From contig CAKNFP010000002.1 in the NCBI GenBank assembly GCA_930633525.1, forward strand, positions 124,001 through 188,000: 64,000 nt of DNA. Direction: 5' to 3'. Every line of letters starts with the position of its first letter. The first letter of the stretch is position 1. A program made the translations under genes and the position numbers. Origin of the DNA: Hyphomicrobiales bacterium (GTDB lineage Bacteria > Pseudomonadota > Alphaproteobacteria > Rhizobiales > Beijerinckiaceae). The notes below the pieces were generated by a model. The model saw only the letters and a program-made list of their open reading frames with translations. It was not told where the DNA came from and made no database searches. Below, in pieces: positions 43,318 through 52,087 of the stretch.

Positions 43318-44856
43318 TTACTCGAGAGTTACGTTATAGAGCGCGAAGCGCTGATCGCCGCGTGGCGTAAAATTCTTGACTCTGTTCGTGGTGCCATAGA
43401 GATCATTGGCCTGATACAGAAATATCATGTAGGCTTTATCGTAGATGAGCTTCATAGCCTTCTTGTATATGTCCGCGCGCTTGGCCGGGTCGAGCTCACC
43501 GGAACCGGCCTTGATCAGCACGTCCAATTCCGGGTCCTGGATGTGGGAATAGCGCCAGTCGGACAGGTAAGCCGACAGCATGGCGTCCGGATCGTCCTGG
43601 GGAGCAGATCCACGCAGAGCCATCTGAAATAGCTCGCGATTGTTCAGCTGGTTGAGGAATTCGCCCGCCTCGAGCTGGACCATGTTAACCTTCACGCCGA
43701 CATCGCTGAGCATGCCGGCAACGGCCTCCGAAACCTCCTTGTCCTGAGCGTACCGGCCCGAGGGAAATTTGAAGGTGATTTCGACGTTTCCGCCGACTTC
43801 CGCCAGGAGAGCTTTCGCTTTCGCGGGATCGAAGGGATAATCCTCGATCTCGGGGTTGAAGCCGAGCTGATTGGATCTCAGGATTTGGCCATGCAACGGC
43901 GAAGCCAGGCCTGAGAAGAGCACGTCGCGAATGGCCTTCTTGTCGATCGCATAGTTCAAGGCTTGCCGCACCCGCAGATCGTGCTGAGCGCCGGGGTGAG
44001 TGTCTAGGGTCGAAAAATCGATCTTGAAGATGCGATAGCTAGGTACGGAGATCGCCGACACCCCCGCCCGTCCTTGCAACTGCGGCAGCGAAGTCGCGGG
44101 CAGGTTGGCTGCGATATCATAGGCGCCCGTCATCACCCCGGCAGCGCGTGCGGTATCATCAGGCACCGGCTTCCAAATGATCTTGTCGATGCCAACCGGA
44201 GGTTTTCCCCAGAAGGTCGGATTGCGGTCCATCACCACGCGATCGTCGCGGACCCATTCTGTGAGCTTGTACGGCCCCGTGCCGATAGGCTTGCGGCCAA
44301 ACCCGTCCGGGCCGACCTCAGCCCAATACTTGGGAGGAACGACGTAAATTTGACTGAGAAGCAGAGGGACCGCGGGATACTTCTGAGACAACCTGATGAG
44401 GACTGTGTGATCGTCAATCTTCTCGACTGAGCCGATCTTGGCAGCGTCTCGCGCATAGGCGGGTGTGATCGCCTTGTCCCTGAATATCCTGATGCTTTCG
44501 ATTACCGCATCGGCATTCATCGGCTCGCCATTCGAGAAGGAAACATCCTTTCTCAGGGCGAGCTTGACAGTCGTATCGTCGACAAACTCGAATCCCGTCG
44601 CCAAAATCGGCTCCGCTTTATCCGTAGCAGGATCAAGCCATAGCAGCGACTCGACCACTGCGTTGCCGACGTTCATCTGTTCCTGGGATGTCGAGAAGTT
44701 CGGCCAAAGCGACTGAGGATCGTAGCTCTGTGCAACCGTCAAGGTTCCTGCCTTGGCCTGATGGCCGAGCGGCAGCACAAGGCCGAGCGATGCAACGCCT
44801 ATGAGCGCGGTGGCGTAGAGAAGCTTCCGCGCTTTGGACGTGATACGATTAATCAC
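43318..44856 (-). CDS. Oligopeptide/dipeptide-type (family 5) substrate-binding protein
   Basis: About 512 residues from a GTG at 44856 that has AAGGGG 6 bases upstream; the open frame to 45012 would run into hyuA. The signal peptide (KARKLLYATALIGVASLGLVL) ends at HQAKA. The mature protein has TLTVAQSYDPQSLWPN, RKDVSFSNGEPMNADAVIESI and IGTGPYKLTEWVRDDRVVMDRNPTFWG, which is the SBP_bac_5 signature. Ligands in this family include peptides, opines, nickel and glycosides. It is transcribed after hyuA (59 bases) and before dppBC. Confidence 0.88.
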   Translation of the reverse strand: MINRITSKARKLLYATALIGVASLGLVLPLGHQAKAGTLTVAQSYDPQSLWPNFSTSQEQMNVGNAVVESLLWLDPATDKAEPILATGFEFVDDTTVKLALRKDVSFSNGEPMNADAVIESIRIFRDKAITPAYARDAAKIGSVEKIDDHTVLIRLSQKYPAVPLLLSQIYVVPPKYWAEVGPDGFGRKPIGTGPYKLTEWVRDDRVVMDRNPTFWGKPPVGIDKIIWKPVPDDTARAAGVMTGAYDIAANLPATSLPQLQGRAGVSAISVPSYRIFKIDFSTLDTHPGAQHDLRVRQALNYAIDKKAIRDVLFSGLASPLHGQILRSNQLGFNPEIEDYPFDPAKAKALLAEVGGNVEITFKFPSGRYAQDKEVSEAVAGMLSDVGVKVNMVQLEAGEFLNQLNNRELFQMALRGSAPQDDPDAMLSAYLSDWRYSHIQDPELDVLIKAGSGELDPAKRADIYKKAMKLIYDKAYMIFLYQANDLYGTTNRVKNFTPRGDQRFALYNVTLE

Positions 44857-44915
44857 TGTTTTCCCCTTCTTATATTTTACACGGGCTATACCTGAATGGG
44901 CCAAGCCGAGAGATT

Positions 44916-47030
44916 CTAGACCTGGACGGCTCCTTCCTTCAGAAGGTCGATAAATACACTGCCGAATTCGTCGATCCGGACCGTCCCGGATGGCCCGACA
45001 ACGATAGTACACTCGCGTTCTTCGATGACGGCGGGACCAGAGAACGTCATATCCGGCGCGAGCTTATAGCGATCGTAGACCGCCGCTTCTGCAAAAGTCC
45101 GTAGCTCGGGGAAGTAGACAAGGCGCCTTCCTTTTAGCGCTGTACTGAGGTCATTACTTGCCTTCTCATGGCGAACGAGCGTGACCGGCGGCGGCGGCGC
45201 ACTGACAGTCAGGCGGCACGTAATCAATTGGACAGGAAGGTGGCGATGGGCATGGCCGAAGCGGCTTTCATGGGTTTCGAAGAACAACGCGCGGATAGCT
45301 TCAACATCGCCCGATCGCACGAGCCCAGCTGGAACTGTCAGGGTCATCTCGTGGCCCTGACCCTTGTGACGCAGGTCAAGTTGGTAGGTTACGGTGACGG
45401 CATCCCCTACGGCGCCTGCGTCGACGCCCGCAATGATCTCCCGGCCGTTTGCCTCCATCTCCCGCAGCAACGTTTCAATTTGCGGCCAGGTATCGATGTT
45501 GAGGCGGACGATCAAGGAGCGGGCAAAATCGAACGATACGGCCGACGTGACGAGACCCATGGCCGACGCCGTTCCGGCACCATTGGGAATGATGACGCCT
45601 TTCATTTGCGCGGCTCGCGCCAGTTCATAGGCATGGGCCGGCCCCGCACCTCCAAATGCAAACAAGTAGAACTTGCGCGGATCGTCGCCTCGCTCGGCGA
45701 TATGCACCTTCATGGCCGAAACCATGCTCTGGTTGACGATCTCGTAAATGCCTGCGGCGGCTTTCTCCGCCGAAATTCCCAAGGGCGTTCCGACGTGCTG
45801 ATCCAGCGCTCTGGCGGCGGCGGTCTTGTCCAATTGCATGGAGCCGCCCAGGAAATAGTCTGGATTGAGGTAGCCGAGGACGACGTTGCTGTCGGTGACG
45901 GTGGGAGAGGCGCCGCCGAGCCCGTAACATGCCGGGCCGGGGTGAGCGCCCGCACTGCGCGGGCCGACTTTAATTAGGCCGAGCTTATCGATGCTGGCAA
46001 TACTTCCGCCCCCGGCGCCGATTTCGATAAGCTCGATGATCGGAACCTTGACGGGCAGCCCGCTACCCTTTTTGAACCGCGCCACTCTCCCGAATTCAAA
46101 TAATCCCGATTTTTCCGCCTCGTAATTCTTGATCAGGCCAACCTTCGCAGTCGTGCCGCCCATATCGAAGGTAACCAGACTGGGGATCCGCATCTGCCGT
46201 GCGTAGAATATCGCGGCCAGGACGCCGGCGGCTGGCCCGGATTCCAGCATGCGGATGGGAAATTCCTTGGCGACATCGGCATCAGTGACGCCGCCGGACG
46301 ACAGCATCATATAGAGCCGTCTGCCATACCCCGAAGTGTCGAGCGTAGCCGACACCTTATCGAGATAGGTTGATGTAATCGGCTTGGCATAGGCATTCGC
46401 CACCGTCGTGCTGGTGCGTTCATACTCGCGAATTTCCGGCGCGACGGATGACGAAAGGCTAATTGCCATACCCGGCAGCTCTCGCGCCAGGATATCCGCC
46501 ACACGCCGTTCGTTTTCCGGGTTGCGATAGGCGTGCATGAAGGAGATCGCGATGGATTCAACTCCGAGGTCGCGCAGCTGCTGCGCCAGCCGTATCACCT
46601 CCATCTCATCCACCGGAGCAAGAACATGACCGTCGCTATCGACCCGTTCTGTCACCTCAAAACGCAAGTCGCGGCTGATCAAAGGCTCAGGTTTCTCCAT
46701 GAACAGATCATAGAGATCGTAACGGACTTCGCTGCCCATCTCGACGATGTCGCGAAATCCGCGTGTTGTGATCAACGCGGTTTTGAGGCCTCGGCGCTCA
46801 ATCAGTGCATTCGTTATCAGCGTGGTTGCGTGAATGCAGATCTCGATCGCGGAGCCATCGAGATCGCAGCGCTGGAAGAGGGACCGGATGCCGTTGGCCA
46901 CGCCGCGGGAGGGATCATCCGGCGTCGTGAGACATTTTTCCAGCTCCATGGCGCCGGTCGCAGTGTTGGTCAGGACAAAATCTGTAAATGTTCCGCCAAT
47001 GTCGAAACCAAGACGATATAGACTTGACAT
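44916..47030 (-). CDS. hyuA: Hydantoinase/oxoprolinase A-family subunit (second copy)
   Basis: A 704-residue HyuA protein. RLGFDIGGTFTDFVL at the N-terminus, IHATTLITNALIERRG (about 70), VTFDMGGTTAKVGLI (about 290), GAGGGSIASIDKLGL and FAFGGAGPAHAYELARA (about 470) are the family blocks. The ATG at 47030 has GGGG 9 bases upstream and is preferred to the longer frame at 47078, which would overlap hyuB. It differs throughout from the first HyuA, so it is not a recent duplicate. Together with the hyuB upstream it forms an ATP-dependent amidohydrolase of unknown specificity. Confidence 0.88.
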   Translation of the reverse strand: MSSLYRLGFDIGGTFTDFVLTNTATGAMELEKCLTTPDDPSRGVANGIRSLFQRCDLDGSAIEICIHATTLITNALIERRGLKTALITTRGFRDIVEMGSEVRYDLYDLFMEKPEPLISRDLRFEVTERVDSDGHVLAPVDEMEVIRLAQQLRDLGVESIAISFMHAYRNPENERRVADILARELPGMAISLSSSVAPEIREYERTSTTVANAYAKPITSTYLDKVSATLDTSGYGRRLYMMLSSGGVTDADVAKEFPIRMLESGPAAGVLAAIFYARQMRIPSLVTFDMGGTTAKVGLIKNYEAEKSGLFEFGRVARFKKGSGLPVKVPIIELIEIGAGGGSIASIDKLGLIKVGPRSAGAHPGPACYGLGGASPTVTDSNVVLGYLNPDYFLGGSMQLDKTAAARALDQHVGTPLGISAEKAAAGIYEIVNQSMVSAMKVHIAERGDDPRKFYLFAFGGAGPAHAYELARAAQMKGVIIPNGAGTASAMGLVTSAVSFDFARSLIVRLNIDTWPQIETLLREMEANGREIIAGVDAGAVGDAVTVTYQLDLRHKGQGHEMTLTVPAGLVRSGDVEAIRALFFETHESRFGHAHRHLPVQLITCRLTVSAPPPPVTLVRHEKASNDLSTALKGRRLVYFPELRTFAEAAVYDRYKLAPDMTFSGPAVIEERECTIVVGPSGTVRIDEFGSVFIDLLKEGAVQV

Positions 47031-47062
47031 ATAATTGACCCCAGATCGTTCCTGGCGAGGGA

Positions 47063-48727
47063 TTATGACCGCTTCCACCCATAGAGGTTCGTCGCGGCGT
47101 CCGTGCTGATAAGTCCGAGCTCCAGATCACGTTGAACGCGGTCGGGACTGCGCTCCAAGGGGTTTCCAATGCCGCCCCCGCCGGGAAGGTTGAGGGTGAA
47201 TACCTGTCCGGGCTCGAGAGAGAAGGGGTTCGGCTCAATGGAGACGCCGTCGACCAGCAATTCTCCGATGCCGCCGTCATGCCCCATGAGCAATCCGGGA
47301 GCTGGATATTTGGTGCGATCGGGGCGGATTGTGATGCGCAAGGGCGCGTTGCCGCGCGGCATAACCCGTATCGTCTGTCCCAGGCCTCCGCGATATTCGC
47401 CAGCGCCCCCTGAATCCTGCCGCAAGCTGCGCTCGCAAACAAGAACCGGACCGTTTGCTTCGATGATCTCGGCGGGCGTGATCATCGAACAGCCTGGAAA
47501 TGCTGTCGTGGAATGCCCATCAATACCTATCGAAGCGCCTTCGCCGCCATTTGGCAGAACGTGAACAATGAAAGGGTGTCCTTCATCATCGTTGCAAAGG
47601 AAGCGAAGTGACCAAAAGGAGCCACTTGTCGCTTGAACGATACGAGGCGCGACCTTCGAGAGCGCGTCGTATATGGCCGTATGTGTGTGGAAGCTTGTCC
47701 GCGAACGCGCACGCACCGCCGCTGGAAACTGCGCATTGAGGATCGAGCCTTCGGGGGCATAGGTGCTGATGGGGCCGAATAGGCCCTCATTGTTGGGAAG
47801 ATCAGGGCAAAGGCTGCACTTGAGGGCCAGTAGCGAATGAGCATGTGTGACATTCATGACCACATTCACTGCGGCGTCCGATTTCTGCGGGCTGGTGCCG
47901 GTGTAGTCGAGGTGCATGGTCTCACCGCGCACCGAAAGTTTCAATTTAATGTTCGTTGGCGAGGTAACTCCGTCGCATATGGCCGCCCCCTCATAGTCCC
48001 CATCGGGAATTTCGGAGATCGCGGCACGCATCGCTGTCGTGGACCGCTCCAGGATAAAATCGGCGACCGCATCCATTTCTCTTTCGCCGTATTCGTCCAC
48101 GAGTGACAGATAACGCTCTGCCCCGATCTTTGCAGCGCCGACGATCGCACCCACATCACCCAGCACAAGCCGGGGGAACCGAACATTCGCTTCCATGATG
48201 CGAATGAGTTGCTGATTGGGCTTTCCTGCCTCATACAGCTTGCTCGGCGGGATGCGAAGGCCTTCCTCATAAAGATCCCGCGCGTTCAATTCGTCGAGGC
48301 GCCCCCCGATATCTGAAATATGGGCGGCGGTCGCGATATAGCCCACAATAGACTTACCATCTTTGAAGACGGGCATAACGATATAAAGATCAGGTAAATG
48401 CCCATGGCAGAGCCAGGGGTCGTTCGTGATCAATATATCGCCATCGACAAGTGTCTCGGCCGGAAAAATCTTCAGCATAGAGCGCGTCGCCGAAGGCAGC
48501 GAACATGTAAAAGCGGGTACGCAGATCTGTGACTGTGCGATCGACCGCGCGTTCCGATCCAGCAGTACAATCGCGTAGTCCCGAGACTCCGAGACAATTG
48601 TGGAAAACGCAGTCCGCAGGAGGATCGCGTCGACTTCATCCATCATCGACGTCAGCCGATCCCATTGGATTTGGAGATCGATGGCGTGCCCCGATGGCTC
48701 CGATTGCACACCGGCTTGATAATTCAT
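47063..48727 (-). CDS. hyuB: Hydantoinase/oxoprolinase B-family subunit (second copy)
   Basis: A 554-residue HyuB protein. QIQWDRLTSMMDEVDAILLRTAFSTIVSESRDY, ITNDPWLCHGHLPDLYIV and TAAHISDIGG are N-terminal family blocks, and the C-terminus has LPGGGGIGNPLERSPDRVQRD. It is about 50 residues shorter than the first HyuB, within family range. The ATG at 48727 has GGGGAA upstream and is preferred to the frame start at 48757. It is the first gene of the train and divergent from a GntR-FCD regulator. HyuA follows after 32 bases. Confidence 0.88.
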   Translation of the reverse strand: MNYQAGVQSEPSGHAIDLQIQWDRLTSMMDEVDAILLRTAFSTIVSESRDYAIVLLDRNARSIAQSQICVPAFTCSLPSATRSMLKIFPAETLVDGDILITNDPWLCHGHLPDLYIVMPVFKDGKSIVGYIATAAHISDIGGRLDELNARDLYEEGLRIPPSKLYEAGKPNQQLIRIMEANVRFPRLVLGDVGAIVGAAKIGAERYLSLVDEYGEREMDAVADFILERSTTAMRAAISEIPDGDYEGAAICDGVTSPTNIKLKLSVRGETMHLDYTGTSPQKSDAAVNVVMNVTHAHSLLALKCSLCPDLPNNEGLFGPISTYAPEGSILNAQFPAAVRARSRTSFHTHTAIYDALSKVAPRIVQATSGSFWSLRFLCNDDEGHPFIVHVLPNGGEGASIGIDGHSTTAFPGCSMITPAEIIEANGPVLVCERSLRQDSGGAGEYRGGLGQTIRVMPRGNAPLRITIRPDRTKYPAPGLLMGHDGGIGELLVDGVSIEPNPFSLEPGQVFTLNLPGGGGIGNPLERSPDRVQRDLELGLISTDAATNLYGWKRS

Positions 48728-48755
48728 GATCGTGTTCCCCGTGTCTGCAAGCAGC

Positions 48756-48773
48756 ATTTCATTTTAATGAAAT
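48756..48773. promoter_or_regulatory. AT-rich 18-bp palindrome upstream of hyuB
   Basis: ATTTCATT and AATGAAAT are perfect inverted repeats around TT, 29-46 bases upstream of the hyuB ATG, in a locally AT-rich patch. It probably lies in the promoter or leader of the hyuB-hyuA-SBP-dppBC train and could bind the divergent GntR protein or the XRE-cupin regulator at the train's end. No other strong signal was seen between 48774 and 48949. Confidence 0.5.
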
Positions 48774-48949
48774 CTTTTCAAGCCCGAGTCCCGCTTTTTC
48801 CATAAAGCAATTTACAGGCCAGTCTCCGCTTCAAGGATGCCTATGGCTGCGGGAGAAAGGCAGCGTCGCAGGCCGTAGGTGGTGTGAGTTCGTGCAACGG
48901 ACGGTGGTCTTGTCGTCTGTGTTGGAAAAAGCCGCGCATTCACTTGACG

Positions 48950-48978
48950 TTCGCATCATGGGTCGTCATACGTATTAT
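48950..48978 (+). promoter_or_regulatory. Putative promoter of the GntR-led sugar-acid operon
   Basis: TTCGCA (48950-48955), a 17-base spacer and TATTAT (48973-48978) would start transcription near 48985. That excludes the ATG at 48977 and agrees with the GTG start at 49004. The ATACGTAT palindrome overlapping the -10 may be an operator. Confidence 0.4.
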
Positions 48979-49003
48979 GTATTCGCAATTTGTGGAGTTT
49001 GCC

Positions 49004-49714
49004 GTGCAGGTCACCAAGCTCAACGACAGTGGTCGGCGCGCGTTTGTCATCGAACAATTGTTAGGGTTCATCCGCAGCCGGCAGGTCGAGCCCGGAGCAA
49101 GGCTGCCTCCGGAGCCTGTCCTCTCGGAAATGTTTGGGGTCAGTCGAACGATTGTGCGCGAAGCAATGCAATCTCTGCAGGCAACCGGTGCGATTCGAAT
49201 CGAGCAGGGCCGCGGAACCTTTGTCTCGGAGAATCCGCTGGCGCAGCCGTTTAACGTCTGGGCTTCAATGAATGCCCATCGCATCGATGAATTGTTTGAT
49301 GTCCGCGGTATCCTCGAGGGTGAGTCCGCCGCGCGTGCCGCAAGCAATCGCACTCAGGCCGATATTGAGACGCTTGAGGCGATACTGGATCAGATGCGCC
49401 AGAAAGTAGAAGAGACCGATTGGCTCGGCACTTTGTCATGCGATGTAGGCTTTCATCGGTCGGTGACGCAGGCGGCCAATCTTCCGTTGCTCCAGGAAAT
49501 GCTGGAAGTGGCGATGCCGGCGTGGGTCGAGCTCACGTCCAATGTGACCAAGGAAAAGAACAAAGTGGCGCGCTTGGAACTTGTTTTGGCCGAGCATGCG
49601 GAAATTCTGGCAGCCATTCGCGCGTCTAACCCAGATGCCGCGCGATCAGCCATGCGCAGACATTTGGGAAATTCATGGGCCAGGCGCCTGAAGAACGAGA
49701 ATAATTCGAGCTGA
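49004..49714 (+). CDS. GntR-family (FCD) regulator heading the sugar-acid cluster
   Basis: About 236 residues from a GTG with GGAG 6 bases upstream. The winged helix (about 10-75: RRAFVIEQLLGFIRSRQVEPGARLPPEPVLSEMFGVSRTIVREAMQSLQATGAIRIEQGRGTFV) is followed by an FCD domain (ELFDVRGILEGESAARAASN, DVGFHRSVTQAANLPLL, and EHAEILAAIRASNPDAARSAMRRHL). FCD repressors of this type commonly respond to sugar acids or intermediates. It is 37 bases upstream of the sugar-binding protein gene, probably the same operon. It is also divergent from the hyuB train and may regulate both. The frame is open upstream to 48884, without support. Confidence 0.87.
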   Translation: MQVTKLNDSGRRAFVIEQLLGFIRSRQVEPGARLPPEPVLSEMFGVSRTIVREAMQSLQATGAIRIEQGRGTFVSENPLAQPFNVWASMNAHRIDELFDVRGILEGESAARAASNRTQADIETLEAILDQMRQKVEETDWLGTLSCDVGFHRSVTQAANLPLLQEMLEVAMPAWVELTSNVTKEKNKVARLELVLAEHAEILAAIRASNPDAARSAMRRHLGNSWARRLKNENNSS

Positions 49715-49751
49715 GGCCATCAAGGGCCAACAAAAAAATTGGGAGGTGAAA

Positions 49752-51068
49752 ATGCCGGAGAATAAAGCACCATCTCTTATGTTGATGTCGGCGGCCGCGG
49801 CGATGGGTCTCGCAATGGCGGTAATGCCGACCTACGCTACTGAAAAGATCGTTTTCTGGAACAATTGGGATGGAAGCAGGGCGCCGCAACTGCGCTCAGT
49901 CCTCGACAAGTTCGAGAAAGAAAATCCGGGTTACGTTGTCGAAAACGTCACTTTGAGCAGCGACACAACCGCCCAGCGTATGTTGACTGCGGTGGCCTCC
50001 GGCGATGTGCCGGACCTCTATATGACGCAGGCGAATGATTTTCCGAAATGGGCCGGTCTTGGCGCCTTCAGGCCATTGGACGACCTCGTCGTACGCGACG
50101 GATTAAAACTTGATGAGATCTTTTTTTCCGGCGGCATCGAAGGTTCCCGCTACGGCGGCAAACTCATTCAGTTCCCCTTCAAGGTGCCGACGTCGCTGAT
50201 GATCTGGTACAATAAGGACTTGTTTAAGAACGCAGGCCTGGACCCCAATAGTCCGCCCAAGACCTGGAAGGAATTGGAGGATGCTGCGACAAAGACGACC
50301 ATCCGTGATGGGGCCGTCATCTCGCAGCTCGGCCTGAATATCTGCTTGAACTGTGCTACCGGAAGCGGATCCGAGAATGCGTTTGTTGAATGGCTGTCGC
50401 GTAACGGCGGCGAGGTGCTGACGGCTGACGCCAAGGATGTTGCCTTCAATTCGCCCGCGGGGCTGGACACCTTGAACTGGATGCAAGGCTTCTCCAATCG
50501 CACGGCGGGCAGCTGGCAGAATGCGGTGCGTCAATTCGGTTCCACGTTCAAGGACCAGCGACCCAGCTTCTATATGGGTAAAATGGCCATGATCATGGAT
50601 GGACCGTTCCTCTATAATATCATGGCGAAGGACGCGCCGCAGATGCTGGACAAGGTGGGCGTTTTCGTCGCCCCCATCAATGGCCACAACAAGGAAGCCA
50701 CGCAGCTCTATCTGGCCTATGGTACACCAGGCTATGCTATTCCCGCGAAAGCCAAGCATCCCGAGGGTGCATGGAAACTGCTGAAATTCATCGCGGCCGG
50801 TGACGGTGCGTGTCAGTTCTTTACAATGCAGCAGCGCGTGGATACGCCGCTCCGCAACTGCAGGGTTGATGTTCCGCCGCAGTTTGTCGCGGCATTCAAG
50901 GCTAATGGCGACCTCGTGCAGTCGCGCCAAGCGCCCAGCTCCTTCCAGCAGATCCACGTCAGGCTTCAGCAGATGCAAGAAGCTGTCCTTCTTGGCAAAG
51001 AAACGCCCGAGGCCGCTCTTAAGTCAGCAGCGAAGGACGTAAAGGCTATCCTCGCCCGCACCAACTGA
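49752..51068 (+). CDS. Sugar ABC transporter substrate-binding protein (family 1, UgpB-like)
   Basis: A 438-residue SBP_bac_1 protein. GGGAGG precedes the ATG. A signal peptide (PSLMLMSAAAAMGLAMAVMP) ends near TYATEK. The mature start KIVFWNNWDGSRAPQLRSVLDKFEKENPGYVVENV, GDVPDLYMTQANDFPKW and VPTSLMIWYNKDLFKNAGLDPNSPPKTWKEL are family features. It binds a sugar or polyol outside the inner membrane and delivers it to the two permeases encoded next. The downstream UxuA/Eda genes suggest a hexuronate or a glycoside of one. Confidence 0.88.
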   Translation: MPENKAPSLMLMSAAAAMGLAMAVMPTYATEKIVFWNNWDGSRAPQLRSVLDKFEKENPGYVVENVTLSSDTTAQRMLTAVASGDVPDLYMTQANDFPKWAGLGAFRPLDDLVVRDGLKLDEIFFSGGIEGSRYGGKLIQFPFKVPTSLMIWYNKDLFKNAGLDPNSPPKTWKELEDAATKTTIRDGAVISQLGLNICLNCATGSGSENAFVEWLSRNGGEVLTADAKDVAFNSPAGLDTLNWMQGFSNRTAGSWQNAVRQFGSTFKDQRPSFYMGKMAMIMDGPFLYNIMAKDAPQMLDKVGVFVAPINGHNKEATQLYLAYGTPGYAIPAKAKHPEGAWKLLKFIAAGDGACQFFTMQQRVDTPLRNCRVDVPPQFVAAFKANGDLVQSRQAPSSFQQIHVRLQQMQEAVLLGKETPEAALKSAAKDVKAILARTN

Positions 51069-51130
51069 TGCCAAGCCATCGCGGTCGGGCGTCTTAGGCC
51101 GCCCGACCGCTCTTGACTGGAGCCGCCGCA

Positions 51131-52087
51131 ATGGCCGAGATCTCTCTTCTTCGGAAGGTAACGCACGCTCCGCGCCATCGCGCTGAGGGGCGCTCGTCGG
51201 GGCTTAGCAATACGGCGCGCGAGGCGCTATGGGGCTACTTTTTCATCGCCCCATGGATCATCGGCTTTCTGCTTTTCTCCCTAGGGCCGATCCTCGCGAC
51301 GATGTACCTGAGCCTGACGCACTACGATGTCGTCTCCGCCCCGCGCTGGGCCGGTCTCGATAATTTCTCGCGCATGTTCTTTGAGGATGCGGAATACTGG
51401 AAGACGCTAGCAGTTACAGTTAAATATTCAGCGATAAGGGTGCCGCTATGCATCGCGGTTGGCCTGGTCCTGGCCATGCTGATCAATACGCAAGCGCGTG
51501 GCATCAGCATTTTTCGCCTGGCGCTTTATCTGCCTGCCATTGTGCCTCTGGTCGCCGCCTCCATTCTTTGGCTGTGGCTTCTCAATCCGCAATATGGCTT
51601 TATCAATCCGACTTTGCGCGACACCTTCGGTGTTGTCGCCCCAAACTGGCTACGTGACGAGAATTTTGCCTTGCTGGCGATCATCAGCCTCAGTGTTTGG
51701 CAGATCGGCCACACGATGATGATTTTCCTCGCGGGGCTGCAGGAAATACCAAAGGAACTCTACGAAGCCGCGGAACTCGATGGCGCTAGCACCTTGCAGA
51801 AGACACGGTTCGTGACGCTGTCGATGCTGACGCCGACGATCTACTTCAATCTTATCATCGGTATTATCAATTCGTTCCAAGCCTTCGCGGCCGTCTTCAT
51901 TCTCACCCGCGGCGGCCCGGCAAACGAGACCATGGTCTACATCATGTATCTCTACCGGCGTGGAATTGAATATCTTGAAATGGGCTATGCCTCGACAATG
52001 GCGTTGGTGCTGGTCGCGATTATCCTGTCGCTCACTATCCTGATCATGAAAACTTCTGACAAGTGGGTGAACTATGACCGTGTCTGA
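51131..52087 (+). CDS. Sugar ABC transporter permease (UgpA/MalF-like)
   Basis: A 318-residue permease. The ATG at 51131 has GGAG 8 bases upstream. GYFFIAPWIIGFLLFSLGPILATMYLSLTHYDV is the typical first helix, and the EAA loop is LYEAAELDGASTLQKTRFVTLSMLTPTIYFN. FILTRGGPANETMVYIMYLYRRG near the C-terminus is standard for the family. It overlaps the second permease gene by 14 bases. Confidence 0.92.
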   Translation: MAEISLLRKVTHAPRHRAEGRSSGLSNTAREALWGYFFIAPWIIGFLLFSLGPILATMYLSLTHYDVVSAPRWAGLDNFSRMFFEDAEYWKTLAVTVKYSAIRVPLCIAVGLVLAMLINTQARGISIFRLALYLPAIVPLVAASILWLWLLNPQYGFINPTLRDTFGVVAPNWLRDENFALLAIISLSVWQIGHTMMIFLAGLQEIPKELYEAAELDGASTLQKTRFVTLSMLTPTIYFNLIIGIINSFQAFAAVFILTRGGPANETMVYIMYLYRRGIEYLEMGYASTMALVLVAIILSLTILIMKTSDKWVNYDRV

